Shown here: positions 1 to 5,969 of the stretch, piece after piece
How positions within the stretch are numbered: the stretch's first letter is position 1
Layout: each line of letters opens with the position of its first letter
Assembly (NCBI GenBank): GCA_003155465.1
Contig: PMCR01000484.1
Coordinates: forward strand, 1 to 8,450
Source of the DNA: Myxococcales bacterium
GTDB taxonomy: Bacteria > Myxococcota > Polyangia > Fen-1088
Length of the DNA stretch: 8,450 nucleotides
Direction of reading: 5' to 3'
Made by a program: the position numbers and the translations under genes
Notes under the pieces: generated by a model
What the model was told of the DNA's origin: nothing
The model's database searches: none
Seen by the model: only the letters and a program-made list of their open reading frames with translations

Positions 1-1893
1 CTGCGGTCCTCGGATCAGGGCCACACGTTCCAGCGTTCCAACGTGCCCATCAAGTTCGGTGGCAACGAAGCGGGCCGTGGCAATGGCGAGCGCATGGCCG
101 TTGACCCCAACGATGGCCGCATCCTTTTTCTGGGCACGCGCCACCGCGGCCTGTGGAAGAGCACAGATGGCGCTGTGACCTGGAGCAAGGTGGACAGCTT
201 CCCTGCCGATGTCCTGAAATTGTCGCCTGAAGAAGCCAAGCTGCCCGCCTGGAGCGGCGGCGGCCGCAGCAGCATCGTCTTTGTGGTCTTCAATCCCACT
301 AGCGGTTCCAAGGGCAAGGCCAGCCAGATGCTCTTCGCGGGCGTCTCGGTGATGGGAAAGCCCGGCCTATACCGCAGTGACGACGGGGGCGGAACCTGGA
401 AGACCGTTGCAGGACAGCCCACCCAGTACCGGCCCAACCACGCGGTGCTCGCCTCCGACGGAAACCTCTTCATCACCTATGGCACGGATCCCGGCCCCAT
501 GCAGATGATGGATGGCGGCGTCTGGAAGCTCGATACCAAAAGCGGTGCCTGGACTGATATCACACCGGACAAGCCGGGCAAGGAACGGAAGTTCGGCTAC
601 GCCGCCGTTTCCGTAGATGCGAAGGATCCCAAGGTCGTGATCGCCAGTTCCTTCTACCGCCCCAAAGGCGAGGAGGTCTTCCGCAGCACCGACGGCGGCG
701 CCACCTGGAAGCCGGTTTTCGGCAGCGGCGGCGTTATGGACTACAGCCTGGCGCCGTATGTGCGCGACACGGACATCCACTGGCTTTTCGACGTGGAGAT
801 CGATCCCGCGAATTCCGATCACGCCATGTTCACCACGGGCTACGGCGGCTGGGAGACTTACGACCTGACCAATCTCGACAAGAATCTCCCCACCCATTGG
901 ACCGTCATGAGCCCCGGCATCGAGGAGACTGTGGCCCTGGCCCTGTACAGTCCCAGTAAAGGTGCCCACGTGCTCACCGCCGTCGGCGACTACTCCGGCT
1001 TCGTCCACTGGGATCTCGACAAGCCTGCGCCGGACGGCAATCCCAAGCCGCCCTTTTTGGGCAACACCCACGATGTCAGTGGCGGCGAACTGAATCCCAG
1101 CGTGATCGTGCGTATCGGCCGCCCGCGGCCAGGCAGCCAGAACCTGGGCTACTCCCTGGATGGTGGAAAAACCTGGCGTGAACCCGCTTCAGTGCCTGAT
1201 CCCAAGGCCAAGGAAGGACACATCGCCGTCTCCTCTGATGGTGGAACCTGGGTGTGGACGCCTCGCAATCATGTCCCCCATGTCACCACGGACAAGGGCG
1301 CGAGCTGGACAGCCTGCGTGGGCGTGCCCAATGACACCCGCGTGATCGCCGACCGGATGAACCCCAAGCGCTTCTTTGGAATCGCCCTTTTCGACGGCAA
1401 GCTGTTCGAGAGCGTGGATGGCGCAGCTCACTTCACGGAGAAGCCCCTGGTGCTGTCCGACGGACTGCCCAAGCGAGGTGGCAGTGGTGCCGACAACCGC
1501 AGTGATCGCGGCGATGATCGCGGTGGCCAGGACCGGATCTATGCCACCCCGGGCCGCGAGGGAGATCTCTGGTTGGCTGCCTTCAACGGCCTGTACCACT
1601 CGGGAGCCAAGGGCTTCGATCGCATTCCCGCCGTGGAAGAGATCCACGCCTTCGGCTTTGGCAAGGCAGCTCCCAAGGCCAAGCTTGCCGCCCTCTACCT
1701 GGTGGGCACCGTGCAAGGGCAGCGCGGCTTCTTCCGCTCCACCGACAGCGGCGCCACCTGGGTGCGCATCAACGACGATCAGCACCAATGGGGTCTGGTC
1801 CTGCACATCACGGGAGATCCCAAGAAATTCGGCCGCGTCTACGTGGGTACCCACGGACGGGGCACGTTCTACGGGGATCCGGTCAGCAAGTAG
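1..1893 (+). CDS. GH74-family xyloglucanase (endo- or exo-beta-glucanase), 5' end missing
   Basis: Reading frame 1 is open from the first base of the window, so the gene begins upstream. The GTG at 43 is an internal valine codon, not a start. About 630 residues are present and end in TAG; GH74 catalytic units are usually 700 or more, so the signal peptide and the first stretch (with one catalytic Asp) are probably outside. The two-propeller GH74 pattern is visible as repeated Asp-boxes: RSSDQGHTF at the very start, KSTDGAVTW, RSDDGGGTW, RSTDGGATW, YSLDGGKTW, TTDKGASW, ESVDGAAHF and RSTDSGATW. GH74 signatures include GGNEAGRGNGERMAVDPND near residue 20, the GIEETVALAL block, a VGDYSGFVHWDLD block and the terminal GTHGRGTFYGDP. 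The Asp in ADRMNP (about residue 451) sits where I expect the second catalytic Asp; that is inference. The family cleaves beta-1,4-glucan backbones of xyloglucan, typically extracellularly. Endo versus exo action cannot be read here. An unusual Gly/Asp/Arg insert lies at 1477-1536. Confidence 0.93.
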   Translation: MRSSDQGHTFQRSNVPIKFGGNEAGRGNGERMAVDPNDGRILFLGTRHRGLWKSTDGAVTWSKVDSFPADVLKLSPEEAKLPAWSGGGRSSIVFVVFNPTSGSKGKASQMLFAGVSVMGKPGLYRSDDGGGTWKTVAGQPTQYRPNHAVLASDGNLFITYGTDPGPMQMMDGGVWKLDTKSGAWTDITPDKPGKERKFGYAAVSVDAKDPKVVIASSFYRPKGEEVFRSTDGGATWKPVFGSGGVMDYSLAPYVRDTDIHWLFDVEIDPANSDHAMFTTGYGGWETYDLTNLDKNLPTHWTVMSPGIEETVALALYSPSKGAHVLTAVGDYSGFVHWDLDKPAPDGNPKPPFLGNTHDVSGGELNPSVIVRIGRPRPGSQNLGYSLDGGKTWREPASVPDPKAKEGHIAVSSDGGTWVWTPRNHVPHVTTDKGASWTACVGVPNDTRVIADRMNPKRFFGIALFDGKLFESVDGAAHFTEKPLVLSDGLPKRGGSGADNRSDRGDDRGGQDRIYATPGREGDLWLAAFNGLYHSGAKGFDRIPAVEEIHAFGFGKAAPKAKLAALYLVGTVQGQRGFFRSTDSGATWVRINDDQHQWGLVLHITGDPKKFGRVYVGTHGRGTFYGDPVSK

Positions 1894-1961
1894 TCGTCTT
1901 TCGGGGACTGGAATTCTACAGGGAGTCGGCTCGCCGGAACAGGTGCCTGGGCTAATCGCCC

Positions 1962-1996
1962 CAGTGCAGCCATTCGCCGAAAGGCAATCTGCACTG
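1962..1996 (+). terminator. Bulged stem-loop with GAAA tetraloop, possible transcript end of the GH74 gene
   Basis: The outer arm 1962-1969 (CAGTGCAG) pairs perfectly with 1989-1996 (CTGCACTG). Then ATT (1972-1974) pairs with AAT (1986-1988), and GCC (1976-1978) with GGC (1983-1985), closed by a GAAA loop (1979-1982). Bulges of CC (1970-1971) and C (1975) lie on the 5' side only. This gives 14 base pairs, starting 68 bases after the GH74 stop and ending 48 bases before the next start. There is no clean U-tract, only TCTGATT, so it may be a factor-assisted terminator, an mRNA-end protector or a structured leader of the next gene. Confidence 0.5.
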
Positions 1997-2044
1997 TCTG
2001 ATTGTAGATGCCACAGCACACTCGGAGTGAGGTAGCATCAGGCC

Positions 2045-3115
2045 ATGGAACCCAGACGGTTCGTACGTGCCGCGGCCAAAAGCACCCTTGGCATCGGCGT
2101 AATCGTCCTGGCGATCGCCACGGGCGCGGGTGCCAGGCTGATGGGCCTGCACCTTTAGCCCTCGGTCCTCGCCGGTTTCGGCTTGCTTGGCCTCTTTCTG
2201 GTCGCGGTGCTCGCGCTCGGGCTCCTGCAGCGTGCTGCGGTCGCCGAGATTGACCGGGAGTTTGAAGCGAGAGCCGCCGCGCGGCTGGCTGAGGCTGCCG
2301 CCGCGAGAAAGCGTCTCGCGACGGTGCGCATCGCCGACCCGGCGGTGGCCCAGGCTCGCGACCTTCTGGTCCTTGAAGCGGGGCGCCTGGTCGAAAACTG
2401 CGGCCGGGCGCACACCTGCTGGGCCGATCTGTCGGACGGCACCGGCAGCGCGCTTTCGATCGCGGACCTCGGAAACAGGTTCGACGTCGTGCTCGCGGGT
2501 GGAAAGGGCTTCGGCGGCAAGGTGTATTTCAATCCCACCTACGGCGGGGACTTCGTGGGCGCAGGCCTGATCGGTCACACCACTGCGTCGGACGGAAAGA
2601 AAATGGTCTTCTTCGATTGGGGCCCCGTGCAGTGGGACGGGAGCCTGAAGTACCGCGCGGTTCGGCTGGTGCTTCCGGTGAAGGTGCGGGCGGCGACCCT
2701 GACCGGTGGCGAGAAGGCGGCGATCCCGGTGCAGACCGAGAAGAACGTGCACGAAGAGAACAGGATCGATTGGTACGGGTCGAGGGGCGAAAATAGGACC
2801 TACGCCCTCACCGGGCTTTTCCATCAGACGGATGTCCTTGGGTCTACAAGCTCGGCGGGGGCGAGTCCCAACTCAGGGACGACCTCGAGGAGCTTGCGGT
2901 CCACGCCCAAGCACTTGGTCTGCGCACCAACCTGATCACAGCAGATCCAGATCTCCGGCAACCTTGTGGAAGCGGGAGGGGACGGAGACTACGGAACTGC
3001 GGTGATCCGGCAAAAGGGCTATGCCACGAGCTCGGACGATTGCGTGGCACTCCAGAGGATCCGCGTCGAGGTCCTGACCTCCATCGCCGGCCAGGGGGTA
3101 TCTCCTAGGCTGTGA
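2045..3115 (+). pseudogene. Unrecognised two-TM membrane protein gene, broken by an amber codon and two compensating frameshifts
   Basis: I do not recognise the family. The ATG at 2045 follows GGAG/GAGG (2024-2032). The first 37 codons give a basic N-terminus and a hydrophobic helix, then TAG at 2156. The same frame continues at once with a second helix (FGLLGLFLVAVLALGLL), an Ala/Glu/Arg-rich stretch likely to be coiled coil, and a soluble region with FDVVLAGGKGFGGKVYFNP and a Cys pair (CGRAHTC). After GLFHQTD (to about 2833) this frame turns into Ser/Thr/Arg low complexity and stops at 2933. Frame 1 instead gives PWVYKLGGGESQLRDDLEEL onward from 2836 to about 2940. From 2942 frame 2 again gives QIQISGNLVEAGGDGDYG and runs to TGA at 3113. 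The reconstructed protein is about 356 residues, with two N-terminal membrane helices and a soluble C-terminal domain. The likely lesions are TGG to TAG, loss of one C near 2836 and gain of one base near 2941. Sequencing error is an alternative, although three lesions in one gene and none noticed in its neighbours favour real decay. Confidence 0.7.
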
Positions 3116-4244
3116 CGGGAAATTGAAACGGGCCGACGCCTGTCAGGTTGCCGTCCGAGTCGACACCTGCGCATTTCATGAGCTTCAGGCTCAATGAACT
3201 TCTCTTGCGGCCGTCGGGATTGCTCTTTTCGACCTCGACCCAAGTTGCGACAGTGACTTTGTTGCACCAACACCCACTGTTCACATAGGCACCGCGGCCC
3301 AGAAACGGCACCTCGTATTGCTTTGCCATGGGGCCGTGACTGTGACCCATGACGATGGCTCCCACCCCGCCCCGCAAGAGCATGGCCTCGGCGACGACCT
3401 CTAGGTGTTCCATCTCCGCGGGAATGGACATCACAGCGGCAATGGCGCCATTGCGCTTTTCAAATTCATCGGCCAGCGCAGCGTACGTCGTTCGGATTTC
3501 GCGAACCGACACTCTTCCTCCCCCCCACAGATCGTCGGGCATCAGGATTTCAGTATCGAGCGACACCCCGGCATTGGCGCACACGGCGTCGAGGACTCCC
3601 TGGGCGATTCGATCTTTGCCGAGTATGTGCCCAAACTCGCGAATGATGGCGCTGGTGCTTGGCGTATGGCTGCCCGTGTTGCGGTCGGCGGTGGCCACAA
3701 GCCGGCTGATGAAATAGCCGAGCGGCAGACCGTCTGCCCGCAAGGGATCAGGGGAATTGAACAGGGCTGGTCCGTTGCCGTGTTCGGCGCGCAATCGACC
3801 ATTGGAGAAGAATGGCTTGTTCAGGGCAGAGCCGCCAAAGCTGACGTCAGGAAGCACCGCCGCCAGGGCAGCCCCGGTCACCGTCATGTCGTGGTTTCCA
3901 GGCACAAATAGCACACTAATAGCCTGCGACAGGGCGCGCAGAGCGGCCACCACGGGTGCCGCATTCCGGCTGTTCATCAAGTCCAGCATGGTGGGCGGCT
4001 TGATGTCATGGGGAACAATCCAATTGTCGAAGATGTCGCCCAGCAGGACCAGTTCATCGACAGCCGGCCTAGCGGCCCCTGGCGCAGTCACCGATCCGCT
4101 GGGATGCAGCCACTGCAGGAAGGACGCAAGGCGTGCGCGGTCGGACGGGGTGCCCCATTCCCACCCATGGAGTCCCGAATTGCTCGGGTCCGGCCCCAAG
4201 CCGGGACCGACGTGGGTGTCGCTGATGAAAATGGTCACGCTCAT
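3105..4244 (-). CDS. Calcineurin-like metallophosphoesterase
   Basis: This is a 379-residue cytoplasmic-type protein without a signal peptide. All five metallophosphoesterase motifs are present in order: D9-x-H11 (ISDTHVG), G69-D70-x-x-D73 (LLGDIFDNW), G116-N117-H118-D119, H155 (AEHGNG) and G300-H301-x-H303 (GHSHGP). Such enzymes use two divalent metals to hydrolyse phosphomonoesters or phosphodiesters. The GDIFDNW and EHGN forms recall the UDP-2,3-diacylglucosamine hydrolase (LpxH-like) branch. The protein is longer than LpxH, with a large insert at about residues 157-275, so the substrate is unknown. The ATG at 4244 has a strong ribosome site (GGGGGAGAG, 5-6 nt spacing). The stop is TAG at 3107-3105, so its 3' end overlaps the end of the convergent broken gene by 11 bases. 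A promoter candidate lies at 4301-4329. It shows no evident functional link to the glycan genes. Confidence 0.93.
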   Translation of the reverse strand: MSVTIFISDTHVGPGLGPDPSNSGLHGWEWGTPSDRARLASFLQWLHPSGSVTAPGAARPAVDELVLLGDIFDNWIVPHDIKPPTMLDLMNSRNAAPVVAALRALSQAISVLFVPGNHDMTVTGAALAAVLPDVSFGGSALNKPFFSNGRLRAEHGNGPALFNSPDPLRADGLPLGYFISRLVATADRNTGSHTPSTSAIIREFGHILGKDRIAQGVLDAVCANAGVSLDTEILMPDDLWGGGRVSVREIRTTYAALADEFEKRNGAIAAVMSIPAEMEHLEVVAEAMLLRGGVGAIVMGHSHGPMAKQYEVPFLGRGAYVNSGCWCNKVTVATWVEVEKSNPDGRKRSSLSLKLMKCAGVDSDGNLTGVGPFQFPVTA

Positions 4245-4300
4245 TGTCTCTCCCCCTTCTGTGCAGTAGATCGCGGCGTTCCCAAGCCCGCGATGGCTGC

Positions 4301-4329
4301 AGTCTCAGGGCGAGACCACCCTTTGTCAA
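4301..4329 (-). promoter_or_regulatory. Candidate sigma-70-type promoter for the metallophosphoesterase gene
   Basis: On the minus strand a perfect TTGACA (4329-4324) is followed by a 17-base spacer and GAGACT (4306-4301), which matches the -10 consensus at 3 of 6 positions. Transcription would start near 4294, giving a leader of about 50 bases before the ATG at 4244. An inverted repeat GTCTC-N5-GAGAC (4302-4316) covers the -10 and part of the spacer, an operator-like placement. The -10 is weak, so this is a candidate only. Confidence 0.4.
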
Positions 4330-4342
4330 CGCCGCAGTCGAT

Positions 4343-4355
4343 CCGAGACGCTCGG
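4343..4355 (-). terminator. Short GC-rich inverted repeat between the small ORF and the phosphoesterase promoter
   Basis: CCGAG (4343-4347), a 3-base loop and CTCGG (4351-4355) form a perfect 5-bp stem. It lies 13 bases beyond the stop of the possible small membrane ORF and 13 bases upstream of the TTGACA element. It has no T-tract. It could be a weak terminator or part of a regulatory site. Short palindromes are common in GC-rich DNA, so support is thin. Confidence 0.2.
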
Positions 4356-4368
4356 GTGCCTAGCAGCC

Positions 4369-4518
4369 TCACGCGTTGGCGGGACCGTCCGACGCATCCA
4401 TCGAGAAGATAGCTTCGGGTCGGCCTGCGCTGAGTACGCGGGGGCGTCGGCCAGAGCGGCGGATTGCGAAGACCAACCGCATCAGCACCATCGCGGCGAG
4501 CAAGACGTAGGCGTTCAC
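4369..4518 (-). CDS. Possible 49-residue single-pass membrane protein, or remnant of one
   Basis: This minus-strand frame starts at a GTG (4518-4516) and stops at TGA (4371-4369). The frame is open a little further up to a TTG at 4542 (57 residues). The translation opens with a hydrophobic helix (AYVLLAAMVLMRLVFAI), followed directly by a strongly basic patch (RRSGRRPR) and a polar tail with SMDASDGPANA. That is the topology of a small inner-membrane protein with the tail inside. Third codon positions are mostly G or C, as in the neighbouring genes, whereas the overlapping 102-residue frame at 4241-4549 reads as Arg-rich noise. No good ribosome site precedes the GTG; the nearest GGAGG lies near 4569-4565, too far away. 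It could be a decayed 3' end of a larger membrane gene. It fills much of the otherwise gene-free 4245-4571 stretch. Confidence 0.35.
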   Translation of the reverse strand: MNAYVLLAAMVLMRLVFAIRRSGRRPRVLSAGRPEAIFSMDASDGPANA

Positions 4519-4571
4519 GCCTGCGACCAGTTTGCAGGGCAACAGTCATGTGCCGATTCTATGCCTCCGGA

Positions 4572-5876
4572 CTACGGTTCGCTCCTGGCGCAACGCAGAC
4601 CGATCTCCATGTAGCGGTTGCCGGGAGCGCGGCCGGTACGGTAGGCTGCTTTGAGGGCCGAAGAGATTTGGTTAAAGCTGCCGCCCCGATACACCCGGTT
4701 GAGGTCGCTAGTCCCATTGACGCAATTCTGGCAGTCATTAGAGTAAGTCCCATTCCAGTCAAAGACCCATTCACACATGCTGCCAGCAAGGTCCGACTGC
4801 CCCCACTTGCCGTTGCCCAGAGGCTTCGAGCCCACTGCCAATCTGTCCGCCAATGTGCAGCCAGAAATGCCATCACCCAGGCAACTGAACACGGTCAGGC
4901 TGGTGTCTGGCTCCGTGGGCCCCCAGGGGTACACTCGCTGCTCACTACCGCCAGCGGCCGCGTAGTTCCATTCCGCCTCTGTGGGCAGTCGGCCACCGTC
5001 CCAGGCGCAGAATGCGAACGCCTCGTACCAGGTCACGCAGTTGATGGGCAGGTTCTCGTTCGACCCGACTTTGATGGTCCACGTCCCATATAGGGAGTAG
5101 TACGCCAATCCCGACTTCAACATGAACGTGTCAACTTCCAAATCGGAATTCCAGGTCGAGTCCCACCCGGTTCCCGGCGCGATGCCGGCGCCAGCGCCGG
5201 CGGCCGGCGGGTTGGCCTGCGTCCCCATGCCCGACTCCACGAAAGCCCGGAATCGCCCCACCGTCACCTCGTACTTGTCCAGAAAGAAAGTGCTCACCGT
5301 GGCGGGATAGCCCTTGTCGGTGTACGAGACGCCGTCGTAGCTCCGGTAGAAATCTCCACCCTCCACCCGGAGACTGGTGCAGCAACTCTCATTCTTGGAT
5401 GGGCTACAGTTGGCGGCCAGTCCCACACACCTCGCCCCCGACGCCACATAGCCCGTGCCGTTTCCCCCTGTTCCGCCACTGCCCCCAGTCCCGCCCATCG
5501 GCGCATCAACACCGGCATCCCCGTTGCCTTCGGGGTAACTTGTTCCGACGGTTGCGGTTGTGCCGCCAGTCGTGCTTGTTCTGCCGCTGGCGCTCGTACC
5601 ACCACTACCCGTCACACCGCCTATTCCGAATGTTCCATCCGTGCTTGGGGTCCCTGCGGTTTCACCGGCAGCACCTACGCCCGAATCTCCGGGGTCACCC
5701 GCGTCGCCTCGACCTCCGCCTAATCCACCTCTACTGGTACCGCCGGCGCCACCACCCCCAGCCGTGGTGCCACCGGCAGCGCCATCCGTGCCCGCCCCCG
5801 TTTTCGGATGCGGACCCGCGCAACTTGCCGCAGTCAGAGCGACCAGCAGCAGCCCAGGCTTCAATACCTCGTGCAT
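4572..5876 (-). CDS. Secreted lipoprotein with an FGE/SUMF1-fold domain lacking catalytic cysteines
   Basis: 434 residues from the ATG at 5876. Residues 1-18 are a lipoprotein signal ending LTAASC, with lipid-modified C19. Residues 20-150 are a Gly/Thr/Ala-rich linker. A Cys-rich lead-in (CVGLAANC...ESCCTSL, about 147-170) precedes the formylglycine-generating-enzyme/sulfatase-modifying-factor domain at about 170-430: VSTFFLDKYEVTVGRFRAF, VTWYEAFAFCAW, GGRLPTEAEWNYAAAGG, YPWG, DLAGSMCEWVFDW, RVYRGGSF and GLRCAR. In true FGE the segment after GGS carries the catalytic Cys pair (human GGSYMCHRSYC). Here it reads GGSFNQISSAL, so both are absent and sulfatase activation is unlikely. This CC-plus-VTVGRFR form is typical of myxobacterial lipoproteins (recalled, not searched). 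It probably sits on an outer surface in a structural, binding or other role. It lies 92 bases downstream of the CBM-type lipoprotein on the same strand and may be co-transcribed with it. An upstream ATG at 5960 is in frame but would hide the signal peptide. Confidence 0.9.
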   Translation of the reverse strand: MHEVLKPGLLLVALTAASCAGPHPKTGAGTDGAAGGTTAGGGGAGGTSRGGLGGGRGDAGDPGDSGVGAAGETAGTPSTDGTFGIGGVTGSGGTSASGRTSTTGGTTATVGTSYPEGNGDAGVDAPMGGTGGSGGTGGNGTGYVASGARCVGLAANCSPSKNESCCTSLRVEGGDFYRSYDGVSYTDKGYPATVSTFFLDKYEVTVGRFRAFVESGMGTQANPPAAGAGAGIAPGTGWDSTWNSDLEVDTFMLKSGLAYYSLYGTWTIKVGSNENLPINCVTWYEAFAFCAWDGGRLPTEAEWNYAAAGGSEQRVYPWGPTEPDTSLTVFSCLGDGISGCTLADRLAVGSKPLGNGKWGQSDLAGSMCEWVFDWNGTYSNDCQNCVNGTSDLNRVYRGGSFNQISSALKAAYRTGRAPGNRYMEIGLRCARSEP

Positions 5877-5884
5877 CGGTCTTG

Positions 5885-5891
5885 CCTCACC
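5885..5891 (-). promoter_or_regulatory. Ribosome binding site that sets the start of the FGE-fold lipoprotein
   Basis: On the minus strand GGTGAGG sits 8 bases before the ATG at 5876. The resulting protein begins MHEVLKPGLLLVAL, a proper signal peptide. The in-frame ATG at 5960 would add 28 residues ahead of it and falls inside the 5950-5969 hairpin, so 5876 is preferred. Confidence 0.65.
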
Positions 5892-5949
5892 AGCGCCCGG
5901 AAGGCCGCGGGACATGTGCGGCTGCACTCTTCCAGCGGCCACCCTCGCC

Positions 5950-5969
5950 GCACCAAACAACTTTGGTGC
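5950..5969 (-). terminator. Perfect 8-bp hairpin at the stop codon of the CBM-type lipoprotein gene
   Basis: GCACCAAA (5950-5957) and TTTGGTGC (5962-5969) are perfect complements around a 4-base loop (5958-5961). On the minus strand the hairpin begins with the last base of the TAG stop (5971-5969). No T-run follows, so simple intrinsic termination is doubtful. An intercistronic attenuator or mRNA-stability element that tunes the downstream lipoprotein is as likely. Confidence 0.45.

Noticed and set aside
367..2019. Long minus-strand frames (367-1071 and 1189-2019) opposite the GH74 gene
   Set aside because: They mirror a GC-rich coding gene whose own frame has eight Asp-boxes and GH74 signatures; the antisense products show no recognisable domain.
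1376..2035. 219-residue plus-strand frame overlapping the GH74 3' end
   Set aside because: Ser/Pro/Arg-rich off-frame translation of the GH74 gene.
2156..2158. Pyrrolysine or another recoding of TAG
   Set aside because: Four neighbouring genes end normally at TAG with family-like C-termini, and the same gene carries frameshifts as well.
1952..2824. 290-residue minus-strand frame opposite the broken membrane gene
   Set aside because: His/Arg/Gln-rich shadow; the plus strand has membrane helices, a ribosome site and better codon use.
4241..4549. 102-residue minus-strand frame with an ATGA overlap with the phosphoesterase start
   Set aside because: The overlap looks like coupling, but the product is Arg-rich noise and the frame next to it (4369-4518) has the coding character.
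5184..5201. Perfect palindrome GCCGGCGC-CA-GCGCCGGC
   Set aside because: Lies inside the FGE-fold coding region where AGAGAG residues force GC-rich repeats; no reason to call it a site.
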